From NCBI RefSeq assembly GCF_020524495.1, contig NZ_JAIVLB010000013.1:1-64000 (forward strand): 64,000 bases of DNA. The letters run 5' to 3'. Each line of letters begins with the position of its first letter. The stretch's first letter is position 1. A program made the position numbers and the translations under genes. The notes under the pieces were generated by a model, which worked only from the letters and a program-made list of their open reading frames with translations, was not told the origin of the DNA and made no database searches. The stretch is from Bacillus stratosphericus. Lineage in GTDB: Bacteria; Bacillota; Bacilli; Bacillales; Bacillaceae. Positions 29,583-38,965 of the stretch are shown here, piece after piece.

Positions 29583-31360
29583 GTCAATATAAACAAATGG
29601 CTGAAAATGCAACCATGCAAAGCTTTTTAAACTGTTTTTTACGTGAAACAGGAATCGATCGATCTGCAAAAAAAGAGACCAAATTAGACGGCTCACTTGT
29701 ATTCGTGGCAAAATTAGCAAAGCAAGATCTTGAACTCGTGATTCCGATTCGATATTTTTCATCTGTAGGACGTCATCTATTTGATTTTCCGATTCGATTT
29801 CGCCCGCAAGGCAGTGAACAAAAGGGAACGATAGTCGATTACACAACACTTGTTGCTTTATGTTCAAAGGAACTTCTCATTGAATATGGCCGCACAGATA
29901 CAGAGGATGAGTTCATGCTTCGCATCATTTTAAGCTGCCGGAATATTGAACGATTCTTAAAGGCGAGAGAACGTGATCAAGCTGCTCTTTCTCAAGCTGA
30001 TTTTGAGTATATCGAGGCGGAGCAGTCACTACTCCTTGGACATTTAACGCACCCTACACCAAAAAGTAGACAAGGAATGACAGAAGCGGAGGAAGAGATT
30101 TATTCTCCTGAGCTTAAAGGATCTTTCCAGCTTCATTACTTTAAAGCACATCATTCTATTGTGCTTCAGGATTCTTCTATTTCACAGTCTGCGGCAAACC
30201 TCATGCTAGAGGAGCTCTTACGCCAGATGCCGGATGAAAAAGAGAGGCTGCATACACTAACAGAAAGCGGAGAATATGTGCTTATTCCGATCCATCCACT
30301 CCAAGTCAAAGTGGTTATGGAGAAGGTGTTTGTAAAGCGTTATGTGGAGGACGGGAGATTGACGTATCTAGGACCTCTAGGATCTGAATACACAGCGACC
30401 TCTTCCTTTAGAACCGTCTATCAAAAGGATTCTGCTTACATGCTCAAATTCTCTGTCCCTGTGAAAATTACGAACTCCTTGCGCGTCAACAAACAAAAGG
30501 AACTTGATCGTGGGGTGGAGATGTCTCGCATATTAAAAACAGAATTGGGCGTTTCTTTATATGACAGATTCTCTGGATTTCGGGTGATTGAAGATCCTGC
30601 GTATCTATCTATTCAAGGAGATGAGACGGAATCTGGCTTTGAGGTGGTCATTCGTCAAAATCCATTTTTGCATCATGAAAAAGAGGCCAGCTTAATCGCT
30701 GGGTTATGTCAGGATCATGCGTATGGAGGAAAATCACGCTTAGCAGGGATCATTCATGAACTAGCAGATGCAGAAGGTAGATCAACAGAGGCAGTCAGCC
30801 AAGATTGGTTTAGACACTATTTAACTATTTCGTTAGAGCCGATGCTTTGGTTGTTTGAAACGTATGGTCTTGCGCTGGAAGCCCATCAGCAAAATGCTGT
30901 GGTGCAGCTGAAGGCTGGTTACCCAGACACATTCTATTATCGTGACAACCAAGGCTACTATTATAGTGAATCTAAAAAGAATCTACTCGCAAATCTTGTC
31001 CAAAACTTGAGCGTCAGAAGTGAAACCATTTGTGCAGATGATGTAGCAGTCGAGAGACTCCGTTACTATTTCTTCTTTAATCATTTATTTGGTCTGATTA
31101 ATGGTTTTGGAACAGAAGGGCTGGCAAAGGAAGAAGACTTGCTGGCACTTGTTAAAGACACACTGCTTGCTCATGAAGAAAAATATGGTGCTTCTGACCT
31201 AACAAACAGCCTGCTCCGCTCAAAGGAACTACCTTCAAAAGCGAATTTGCTAACAAGATTTGAAGATATGGATGAGCTGACGGGTTCGCTGGAAACACAG
31301 TCTCGATACACATCTGTGTTGAATCCACTTTTCTTTCATAAGGAGGCTCTAATTGGATGA
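29579..31360 (+). CDS. NIS siderophore synthetase (IucA/IucC family, RhbC-like)
   Basis: A 593-residue ATP-dependent synthetase that couples citrate to an amine or hydroxamate. Family motifs are visible: HPLQ followed by VKVVMEK (about residues 240-250), ATSSFRTVY (about 275-284) and the ligand site KFSVPVKITNSLRVN (about 293-307). The C-terminal ferric-reductase-like FhuF segment appears in the last third. It starts at TTG 29579, overlapping the TGA of ddc. In rhizobactin 1021 synthesis RhbC and RhbF add the two arms to citrate one after the other. Confidence 0.87.
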   Translation: MSQYKQMAENATMQSFLNCFLRETGIDRSAKKETKLDGSLVFVAKLAKQDLELVIPIRYFSSVGRHLFDFPIRFRPQGSEQKGTIVDYTTLVALCSKELLIEYGRTDTEDEFMLRIILSCRNIERFLKARERDQAALSQADFEYIEAEQSLLLGHLTHPTPKSRQGMTEAEEEIYSPELKGSFQLHYFKAHHSIVLQDSSISQSAANLMLEELLRQMPDEKERLHTLTESGEYVLIPIHPLQVKVVMEKVFVKRYVEDGRLTYLGPLGSEYTATSSFRTVYQKDSAYMLKFSVPVKITNSLRVNKQKELDRGVEMSRILKTELGVSLYDRFSGFRVIEDPAYLSIQGDETESGFEVVIRQNPFLHHEKEASLIAGLCQDHAYGGKSRLAGIIHELADAEGRSTEAVSQDWFRHYLTISLEPMLWLFETYGLALEAHQQNAVVQLKAGYPDTFYYRDNQGYYYSESKKNLLANLVQNLSVRSETICADDVAVERLRYYFFFNHLFGLINGFGTEGLAKEEDLLALVKDTLLAHEEKYGASDLTNSLLRSKELPSKANLLTRFEDMDELTGSLETQSRYTSVLNPLFFHKEALIG

Positions 31361-31911
31361 AACATCGTATTAGGTTCATTCGCGCTGAATATGAAAGGGA
31401 CGTCCGGCTTGTCCACAAGTGGATGCAAGAAGAGTACGTTCATCCGTTTTGGCATTTGAATATTCCGTTTCCTGCTTTTGAAAAGCATTTTTACCAGGCG
31501 ATTCATGATCCGCATCAAACCCTTTATTTAGGAACGATTGACGGGACTCCAATGAGTTATTTTGAGGCGTACAATGTGAAAGGCGATGTGATTGAATCGT
31601 ATTATCAGCCTTCTTTGCATGATCAAGGAATTCACCTTTTAATAGGGGAGCCGGATTATATTGGAAAAGGGTATGCCGCTCCTTTGCTACAGGCAATGAC
31701 AGCATTTCAATTTGAACAGAACAAACGAACAGAAAAAATCGTTGCTGAACCCGATATTCGCAATGAAAAAATGATCCATGTTTTTGAAAAATGCGGCTTC
31801 GAGCGGATAAAGCCAGTGAATTTGCCGGATAAAACAGGTCTTTTGATGTTTTGTGATCGAGATCGATTTGAAAGGAAGTATAACCATGATGCGGTTCAAC
31901 AAGCAAAATAA
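31357..31911 (+). CDS. Hydroxylamine-acetylating GNAT enzyme (RhbD/AlcB type)
   Basis: A 184-residue acetyltransferase with DQGIHLLIGEPDYIGKGYA (about residues 88-106), the acetyl-CoA site of the siderophore GNAT subfamily, and HVFEKCGFE near the end. It would acetylate N-hydroxy-1,3-diaminopropane to the hydroxamate. The ATGA overlap with the upstream synthetase, and its end inside the next ORF, fit a compact operon. Confidence 0.85.
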   Translation: MKHRIRFIRAEYERDVRLVHKWMQEEYVHPFWHLNIPFPAFEKHFYQAIHDPHQTLYLGTIDGTPMSYFEAYNVKGDVIESYYQPSLHDQGIHLLIGEPDYIGKGYAAPLLQAMTAFQFEQNKRTEKIVAEPDIRNEKMIHVFEKCGFERIKPVNLPDKTGLLMFCDRDRFERKYNHDAVQQAK

Positions 31912-33235
31912 TGAAGTGGATGTAATTGGGATTGGTATTGGCCCGTTTAACCTCGGGCTTGCCGCTTTATCTGAAGAAGTAAATGAAATTGACGCCTTGT
32001 TTTTTGAAAGAAGTGAAGCATTTCACTGGCATCCCGGTATGCTGATTGAAGGGACCACACTGCAAGTCCCATTTTTAGCGGACCTTGTCAGCATGGCAGA
32101 TGTGAAAAGCAAATACAGCTTTCTCAACTATTTACAGGAGCAAAACCGTTTGTATTCATTTTACTTCTTAGAGGACTTTCATATCCCGCGTAAGGAATAC
32201 AGTCATTATTGCCGCTGGGTCGCTGACCAATTAGACTCTTGCAGGTTTGGTATGAAGGTCGAATCTGTCTCATTGATCGGGAAATCAGGGGAAAAGCGAT
32301 ATGAAGTCCATGTCCGTCATGTGAAAGATCAAACAGTAGAGGTATTTGAAAGTAAGCATCTCGTCTTAGGAATTGGTACACAGCCAGCCATACCAACATC
32401 GCTCCAGCCAGCTTTAGGAGACAAGGTGTTTCATTCATCGGAGTATTTAAAACGAAAAAAAGAAGGTTGTTTCAAAGGAAAATCTGTAACGGTCGTCGGC
32501 TCTGGTCAAAGTGCGGCAGAAGTGTTTTATGACATTTTATCAGATGATGAGGGGAAGGATATTCACTGGTTTACTCGTTCTAAAGGATTTTTCCCAATGG
32601 AATATTCGAACCTTGGTCTTGAATATTTCTCTCCAGATTATATTGATTTCTTTTATGAGCTTCCGCAATCAAAAAAAGATGCATTATTAAAGCAGCAAGA
32701 CTTACTGTATAAAGGGATCAGTTCTGCAATGATCCGTGATATTTATCACTTGCTTTATGAACGTTCTGCTTGCGGAGAACAATTGAACACAGTGCTGCAA
32801 GCGATGACAGAGGTTCACTTGATTGAGGAAACAGCGGGTGGCTTGTCACTTTCCTGCTCTCAATGGGTAAAAGAGGAATCCTTTACACATGAGACGGATA
32901 TTGTTGTCTTAGCGACGGGCTATCAATCGGTATTGCCGCCGTTTATTGCTCCAATTGCCCATCATATTCAATGGGATGATCAAGGAAGATTCCAAGTCGA
33001 ACGTGAATATCGCTTGAAAACAAACACAATGGGTGAAAATGATATTTTTGTGCAAAATGCAGAGCTTCATACACATGGGATCGGGGCACCAGATTTAGGA
33101 CTTGGGGCTTATCGGAATAGTGTCATTATCAATGAACTTGCTCGTCAAACCGTGTATCCACTCTACCAAAAACACGTCTTCCAGACATTTGGTACACACA
33201 AGAACGCAAACACATTTGAAGAAATGAAAGGTTAA
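31886..33235 (+). CDS. N-hydroxylating monooxygenase (RhbE/IucD type)
   Basis: A flavin- and NADPH-dependent amine hydroxylase, 449 residues from ATG 31886 (GAAAGGAAG just upstream; the longer start at 31853 lies inside the acetyltransferase gene). The FAD loop GIGIGPFNLGLAAL lies near the N-terminus, the NADPH loop VVGSGQSAAEVFYD near residue 205, and DIVVLATGYQSVLP near 345 with a closing GIGAPDLGLGAYR. It would hydroxylate 1,3-diaminopropane before acetylation. Confidence 0.88.
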   Translation: MMRFNKQNNEVDVIGIGIGPFNLGLAALSEEVNEIDALFFERSEAFHWHPGMLIEGTTLQVPFLADLVSMADVKSKYSFLNYLQEQNRLYSFYFLEDFHIPRKEYSHYCRWVADQLDSCRFGMKVESVSLIGKSGEKRYEVHVRHVKDQTVEVFESKHLVLGIGTQPAIPTSLQPALGDKVFHSSEYLKRKKEGCFKGKSVTVVGSGQSAAEVFYDILSDDEGKDIHWFTRSKGFFPMEYSNLGLEYFSPDYIDFFYELPQSKKDALLKQQDLLYKGISSAMIRDIYHLLYERSACGEQLNTVLQAMTEVHLIEETAGGLSLSCSQWVKEESFTHETDIVVLATGYQSVLPPFIAPIAHHIQWDDQGRFQVEREYRLKTNTMGENDIFVQNAELHTHGIGAPDLGLGAYRNSVIINELARQTVYPLYQKHVFQTFGTHKNANTFEEMKG

Positions 33236-33248
33236 GGGAGATGAAGCG

Positions 33249-35063
33249 ATGAATGTACAAGATGAATTGAAAAAAGCAGTAAATCCTGCTGCTTGGAAAA
33301 AGGCAAACCAGCGAATGGTGGCAAAAATGCTGTCTGAATACATGTATGAGGACATGCTTCATCCTGTTCAGCTAGAAGGAAAGGATGGTATCGCCAAATA
33401 TGAGTTAATCATTCATGAACATAAGAAGTATCGCTATCTCGCAAAACCTCGTTTGTTTGATAGTTATGATACGGTTGCTGAATCGATAGAGTGCTGTCAA
33501 GACGGAAAATGGACGAAGGATGTCAATGCCATTGTGTTTTTACTAGACATCCAGCCGCTCATACCAATGTCTTCTGACACAACAGGCCATCTGATTAAAG
33601 AGCTTCACCATACCCTGCTGGCAGATGTTCATTTGCTGTCCAAAAAGGCACTTCGTGCGGATGAACTGACAGATACCGATTACGCATGGATTGAAGGGGA
33701 GATGACAGGACATCCTTGGATTGTGTATAACAAAGGGCGCATTGGATTCAGTTACGATGATTACTTAACCTGTGCACCTGAAATGCAAGAAAGTGTGCAG
33801 TTGTCTTGGATTGCTGTGCACCGCGAGCTTGCCACATTCCATGCGATTGAACATGAAAGCTATGAACAAGTGATAGCAAAAGAATTAGATGAAGTGACCA
33901 TTCGTCAATTTCAACGCGTGTTAAAGGATGAAGGGTTGAATGCTGCTGATTATTATATGATGCCCGTTCATAAATGGCAGTGGACGCATATGATTATTCA
34001 GCATTTCCCCGAAGATTTGGCCATGAGCCGCATTGTGTATTTAGGAGAGGGGCTTGATCAATATATTCCTCAGCAGTCGATCAGAACCTTTACAAATATT
34101 TCAAATAAAGGCAAGCATCATATTAAATTGCCAATGAGTATTTTAAATACACTTGTGTACCGAGGACTTCCGTCAGAACGAACAGTCATCGCTCCTCGTA
34201 TTACAACTCATATTAAAGGGATTGCCGATCAAGACTCATTTTTATCTGACGTATGCCGCGTGATTTTACCAGGTGAAAATGCAAGTATCAATGTCGATCA
34301 TCCATACTACAGCAAACTGCCTGGTGCGCCGTATCAATACCTTGAAATGCTCGGTGTGATTTTTAGAGAAAGCATTTATACGTACTTAGATGAAGGGGAG
34401 AGCCCTGTTACACTTGCGGCATTTACTTATGAAGATCATGAAGGAGAGCCGTATATTAAACAGCTCATTGAAAAATCGGGTCTCACAGCAAAAGAATGGA
34501 TGTCGTCATTCTTCCATGTCGTCATGCCGCCACTGCTGCACTTTATGTACCAATACGGAACGGTCTTTTCACCGCACGGGCAAAATACGATTCTTGTGTT
34601 AAAAGATCACCAGCCGCATCGTTTGGCGATAAAAGATTTCGTTGATGATGTGAATATTAGTGATCAGCCGCTGCCTGAATTAGCATCTCTAGAAGATGAT
34701 TTAAAAGAAGTGCTGCGCAGTGAGCCGCCGGAAGGTCTTGTACAATTTATCTTTACAGGACTGTTTATTTGTAACCTGCGTTACGTATCAAATGTGCTAG
34801 ACAATCATCAGCTGTTAGATGAAGAGACGCTTTGGCGATTGCTTGCGGAAGAAATTCAGCTTTATCAAGAGCAATTCCCGCAGTTGAAGGATCGTTTTGA
34901 ATTATTTGATCTATTCCAGCCTCAGTTGACAAAGCTTTGCTTAAACCGTAATCGAATGATTGATTATGGCTATAAGGATGGAGATGACCGTCCGCATGCG
35001 TCAGAGCACGGGAAGGTCACGAATGCACTCGCTCATGTTCTCTCATCAGCCTGCGAGAAGTAA
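33249..35063 (+). CDS. NIS siderophore synthetase (IucA/IucC family, RhbF-like)
   Basis: A second citrate-coupling synthetase, 604 residues. MPVHKWQWTHMI (about residues 237-248), SIRTFTNISNKGKHHIKLP (about 276-294) and the C-terminal HGQNTILVLKDHQPHRLAIKD (in two parts) are typical. With the RhbC-like protein it would condense two hydroxamate arms onto citrate, giving a symmetric schizokinen-like product. It is the last gene of the six-gene unit, with a hairpin terminator nine bases beyond. No permease, binding protein or receptor gene follows. Confidence 0.87.
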   Translation: MNVQDELKKAVNPAAWKKANQRMVAKMLSEYMYEDMLHPVQLEGKDGIAKYELIIHEHKKYRYLAKPRLFDSYDTVAESIECCQDGKWTKDVNAIVFLLDIQPLIPMSSDTTGHLIKELHHTLLADVHLLSKKALRADELTDTDYAWIEGEMTGHPWIVYNKGRIGFSYDDYLTCAPEMQESVQLSWIAVHRELATFHAIEHESYEQVIAKELDEVTIRQFQRVLKDEGLNAADYYMMPVHKWQWTHMIIQHFPEDLAMSRIVYLGEGLDQYIPQQSIRTFTNISNKGKHHIKLPMSILNTLVYRGLPSERTVIAPRITTHIKGIADQDSFLSDVCRVILPGENASINVDHPYYSKLPGAPYQYLEMLGVIFRESIYTYLDEGESPVTLAAFTYEDHEGEPYIKQLIEKSGLTAKEWMSSFFHVVMPPLLHFMYQYGTVFSPHGQNTILVLKDHQPHRLAIKDFVDDVNISDQPLPELASLEDDLKEVLRSEPPEGLVQFIFTGLFICNLRYVSNVLDNHQLLDEETLWRLLAEEIQLYQEQFPQLKDRFELFDLFQPQLTKLCLNRNRMIDYGYKDGDDRPHASEHGKVTNALAHVLSSACEK

Positions 35064-35071
35064 AAGAAAGA

Positions 35072-35101
35072 CTGTAGACATCAAGTGTCTACAGCTTTTT
35101 T
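35072..35101 (+). terminator. Terminator of the siderophore operon
   Basis: Perfect nine-base stem CTGTAGACA / TGTCTACAG with a TCAAG loop, followed by CTTTTTT. Confidence 0.85.
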
Positions 35102-35109
35102 GCTTTGTA

Positions 35110-35470
35110 AGAAAATGCCTGAGAGACAAGGAAATAGAGAAGCGCCGGATCGTTCTGCTTTTCTTTTCCTCCATAGAAGAGATGCTATCCTCATGGTATA
35201 AATACGTTTTGTTGAGATGAAGAGAATGCTGTAAGAATTGAGCTTTTTCCATCGTATCATTGTTCGCATAATCACAGTCAGGGTAAAGGTGTTCCAATTT
35301 TTCCATTTAATATTTTGTTTGTTTCGTAGATGCTTTACTTTGCTTCTGCAGGTGATTGAAAGAGAGGTGTAGCGATGAAGAGGCCGGTAAGCATAAGAAC
35401 CCTATCTTCTTTTTGAACATGACAAACATCTCCTTTCAAGTGAAGTACTGTCATTTGTAATATAGCTAAA
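35110..35470 (-). pseudogene. Eroded gene for a small exported protein (unidentified)
   Basis: Read leftwards, a good AAAGGAG site precedes ATG near 35419 (MFKKKIGF). One frame over, LMLTGLFIATPLFQSPAEA forms a signal peptide with an A-x-A cleavage site. It is followed by more frame changes and a piece beginning MEKLEHLYPDCDYANNDTME, then QHSLHLNKTYLYHEDSISS. This looks like a short secreted protein broken by frameshifts. I cannot name the family. The region is otherwise empty except for the flanking terminators. Confidence 0.4.
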
Positions 35471-35505
35471 TAAAAGTAAAAATTTATATTTACTCCACTA
35501 TTTAT

Positions 35506-35530
35506 CAAAAAAACCTCCAGTAACGGAGGT
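35506..35530 (-). terminator. Terminator of yitJ-metH
   Basis: Minus strand ACCTCC / GGAGGT stem with a six-base loop and a run of seven T, seven bases beyond the metH stop. Confidence 0.8.
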
Positions 35531-35536
35531 CCTGCT

Positions 35537-38500
35537 TTAATGAACATTAAAATATCGAGCTTCTGGATGAGAAACGACGATCGCTGAAACGGATGCTTCG
35601 GGTTCCATCATGAAGCCTTCTGTCAGATGAATGCCGATTTTTTCAGGCTGAAGCAGCTTGAAAAGCTTTTCTTGATCTTCAAGATTTGGACAAGCTGGAT
35701 AGCCAAAGGAATAGCGCTGCCCTTGATATTTGGCCTGGAACCGCTTTTCCATTGTGAAATCGACTGGATCAGGGAAGCCCCATTTGTCACGAATCACTTG
35801 GTGGGTTCTTTCCGCTAACCCTTCTGCAAGCTCAAGCGCCAGAGCCTGAACAGCATGCATTTTTAAATAATCACCTTCTTGCTTAAATTGCTGGGCAACT
35901 TCACGTATGCGAGCACCAGATGTGACGGCAAATAAGGCGATATAATCTTTCTCATTTTCTTCGTTTTTCCGCACATAATCTGAAATGGAGCGGTATGGGA
36001 GCTTCTCCTGTCTTGGAAACTGAAACGTTTCAATGATGTGCTCAGGTGCTTCTGGATTATAAATATGCAGATCATTCCCGTTTGAACTGGCAGGGAAGAA
36101 TTGATAAACAAATGCAGGCGCGAACCAATTTTTCTCTCTGCCTTCCTGAAGAAGATCGTTGACAAGTTGTTTTAACTCCAATGCTTTTGGATGCTGTTCA
36201 GCCAATAATTTTTTGACCTTTCCTTTTAAGCCGAGGTGATGACCGATGAGCATTTGCTCATTCACATAAGGTATCATATGATGCAAATCAATATCCCGCA
36301 CATAATGGCGTTTCGTATTCTCAGGCGTAAAAACCGGAGCCTCTGGCAATGTTGCTCGTTTTTCTAGTAATTCGATGACGGCTTTCGGCTGTTTCACTTC
36401 TTTCTCCTTAGTGAGTGACTCTTGTTCCGCTGAGGACTTGCTTTGAAATTGAATGGGATTCGCTTTTAACTCATTGGCTAATGATAGGCCGTCCATGGCA
36501 TCTTTTGCATAAAGAACGGGTCCATCATAATGAGGCGAAATTTTCATTTTCGTAAATTTCCGTGAAAGCGCAGCACCGCCGACCAAAATAGGAACAGAGA
36601 TGTTCGCTTTTTGTAAATCTTGAGCGGTTAGCACCATTTGCTGTGCTGACTTGACAAGTAATCCTGATAATCCAATCATATCTGGCTTTTCCTTTTGTGC
36701 TGCTTCGATCAATGTTTGAGGTGTTACTTTGATCCCGAGATCGACCACTTGAAAACCATTATTGCTCAAAATGATGTCAACAAGGTTTTTCCCGATATCA
36801 TGAACATCTCCTTTAACTGTCGCAAGAAGAATTTTTCCCTTTCCGCTTGCATGCTGCTTATCCATAAATTGCTCAAGATATGAAACGGATGCTTTCATCA
36901 CCTCTGCAGATTGAAGCACTTCAGCCACAATCAATTCGTTTTGATTAAAAAGACGTCCAACCTCCGCCATTCCCTGCATTAATGGTCCATTGATGATATG
37001 AAGAGGTGATTCCAATTGATCTAAGGCAAGGGATAGATCATCGATTAGCCCTTCTTTTGTTCCTTCTACGACGTATAGCGCCAGCCTCTCATCAAGTGAT
37101 AAGGAGACCTTTGGTTTTTTCTCTGTTTTCTTTTTCCCGCGATAAAATTGAGTGAATTCAGCAAGTGTTTGATCATTCGTTTTATAAAGCAAAGTTTCAG
37201 CTAGCTTGATTTCTTCCTTTGGAATCGAAGCGAATCGTTCAAGCTTTTCAGTATTGACGATCGCATAGTCAAGTCCTGCTTGGACGCAATGATATAAATA
37301 GACGGTATTTAAGATTTCTCTGCCAACAGGCGGGAGACCGAAAGATACGTTACTGATGCCTAAAATCGTGAGACATTCAGGCAGTGTTTCTTTGATCAGT
37401 TGAATGCCTTTGATCGTTTCTTCAGCAGCGCCAATATACTGCTCGTCTCCAGTGCCTACTGGAAAGACAAGGGGGTCAAAGAGAATGTCACTTGCAGGAA
37501 TTCCGTATTTCTTCGTTAGCAGGTCATGGGAACGAACAGCAATCTCAAGCTTCCGTTCTGCTGTCACAGCCATCCCGGTTTCATCGATTGTTCCAACAAC
37601 AAGTGCGCCGCCATATAGTTTTACAAGCGGAAGAATCTCTTCAAACCGCTTTTCTCCATCCTCTAGGTTAATGGAATTGATGATGGCTTTCCCTTGAGAA
37701 TAGGTGAGCGCTTTTTCAATCACATGTTTATCAGTTGAATCAATGACAAAAGGGGCTTTGACCTTTTTCATGGCTTCTTTTAAAAAGCCTTCCATATCTG
37801 CTGCCTCATCACGGTCTGGATCTGCTAGACACACATCAATGACGTGAGCGCCATTTTTCACCTGAGCACGAGCTATTTCGGACGCCTCTTCAAACTTTTG
37901 TTCAGCAATCAATCGTTTGAATTTGCGAGAACCAATAACATTTGTCCGCTCTCCTACAAAAAGCGGGCGCATGGCTTCTTCGTAAATGAGTGGCTCAATT
38001 CCTGATACGGTATGAGGAGAGGATTCCTGAGACATGCTTCGCGGCTGAAGCGAGCGCACTTCATCTGACAATGCCTGAATATGAGCTGGTGTTGTTCCGC
38101 AGCAGCCCCCAACGATATTTAACCAGCCTTCCTTTGCAAATGCGGCGATTTTTTTAGCAAGAGAAGCAGGGGATTCGTGGTATTGACCATCTTCATCCGG
38201 GAGACCAGCGTTTGGGTAGCAGCTGACAGCCGACTTTGCGATGGAGGAGAGTGTGCGGATATGGTCTGTCATAAATTCTGGACCAGTTGCACAGTTTAGG
38301 CCAACGCTGATTGGTTTCATATGCTCAAGTGAGATATAAAAGGCTTCAATATCTTGACCAGCAAGAGTGGTGCCCATTGGTTCAATCGTACCTGACACCA
38401 TGAGTGGTAATTGATTACCGGTAGCGTGAAAGGCTTCCTGAATACCTTTAAACCCTGCTTTTACATTCAGCATGTCTTGGCTTGTTTCTAAAAGAAGGGC

Positions 38501-38965
38501 ATCACATTTGCCATCAATAAGAGCACGGGCTTGCTCCTCATAGTTTGCGACGAGCTCTTCAAAAGTTGCGCCGCCTGTCACAGATAATGTTTTTGTTGTA
38601 GGCCCCATTGCGCCTACAACAAAACGAGGCCACTCCGGTGTGGAGAAACGATCTGCTTCATCCTTTGCAAGCTGAGCAGCTCGTACATTGAGTTCATAGG
38701 CGAGATGACCAAGTTCGTATTCATCAAGGACGAGCTTTGTCGCGCCGAACGTATTCGTTTCAATGAAATCCGCACTGGCCTCAAGATATTCACGGTGGAT
38801 CGTGGAGATGACGTGAGGGGCTGTCATATTCAAATACTCGTTACAGCCCTCATATTCTTCTCCGCCAAAGTCCTCTGCTGTGAGATTGGCATTTTGAATC
38901 ATTGTACCCATAGCACCATCAAGGACGAGGATGCGTTTCTTGAGCTGTTCAGTGATAGTTGACAT
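35537..38965 (-). CDS. metH: Methionine synthase, cobalamin-dependent
   Basis: Transfers the methyl group of 5-methyl-tetrahydrofolate to homocysteine through B12. At 1142 residues all modules are present: homocysteine domain (about 1-310, zinc ligands in [10 protein letters not shown]), pterin domain (about 330-590), B12 cap and B12 domain with the cobalt-ligating histidine in [10 protein letters not shown] (about 715), and the SAM-dependent reactivation domain (about 880-1142, [15 protein letters not shown]). The ATG overlaps the end of yitJ by 17 bases, so both are under the S-box upstream of yitJ. B. subtilis lacks metH and relies on MetE. Confidence 0.95.
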   Translation of the reverse strand: MSTITEQLKKRILVLDGAMGTMIQNANLTAEDFGGEEYEGCNEYLNMTAPHVISTIHREYLEASADFIETNTFGATKLVLDEYELGHLAYELNVRAAQLAKDEADRFSTPEWPRFVVGAMGPTTKTLSVTGGATFEELVANYEEQARALIDGKCDALLLETSQDMLNVKAGFKGIQEAFHATGNQLPLMVSGTIEPMGTTLAGQDIEAFYISLEHMKPISVGLNCATGPEFMTDHIRTLSSIAKSAVSCYPNAGLPDEDGQYHESPASLAKKIAAFAKEGWLNIVGGCCGTTPAHIQALSDEVRSLQPRSMSQESSPHTVSGIEPLIYEEAMRPLFVGERTNVIGSRKFKRLIAEQKFEEASEIARAQVKNGAHVIDVCLADPDRDEAADMEGFLKEAMKKVKAPFVIDSTDKHVIEKALTYSQGKAIINSINLEDGEKRFEEILPLVKLYGGALVVGTIDETGMAVTAERKLEIAVRSHDLLTKKYGIPASDILFDPLVFPVGTGDEQYIGAAEETIKGIQLIKETLPECLTILGISNVSFGLPPVGREILNTVYLYHCVQAGLDYAIVNTEKLERFASIPKEEIKLAETLLYKTNDQTLAEFTQFYRGKKKTEKKPKVSLSLDERLALYVVEGTKEGLIDDLSLALDQLESPLHIINGPLMQGMAEVGRLFNQNELIVAEVLQSAEVMKASVSYLEQFMDKQHASGKGKILLATVKGDVHDIGKNLVDIILSNNGFQVVDLGIKVTPQTLIEAAQKEKPDMIGLSGLLVKSAQQMVLTAQDLQKANISVPILVGGAALSRKFTKMKISPHYDGPVLYAKDAMDGLSLANELKANPIQFQSKSSAEQESLTKEKEVKQPKAVIELLEKRATLPEAPVFTPENTKRHYVRDIDLHHMIPYVNEQMLIGHHLGLKGKVKKLLAEQHPKALELKQLVNDLLQEGREKNWFAPAFVYQFFPASSNGNDLHIYNPEAPEHIIETFQFPRQEKLPYRSISDYVRKNEENEKDYIALFAVTSGARIREVAQQFKQEGDYLKMHAVQALALELAEGLAERTHQVIRDKWGFPDPVDFTMEKRFQAKYQGQRYSFGYPACPNLEDQEKLFKLLQPEKIGIHLTEGFMMEPEASVSAIVVSHPEARYFNVH

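Noticed and set aside
31376-31906. 176-codon ORF opposite to the GNAT gene
   Set aside because: It lies wholly opposite a clear acetyltransferase and shows no domain or start signal.
29579-35063. Aerobactin rather than schizokinen operon
   Set aside because: Aerobactin uses lysine and needs no diaminobutyrate aminotransferase or decarboxylase; both are present here, pointing to 1,3-diaminopropane.
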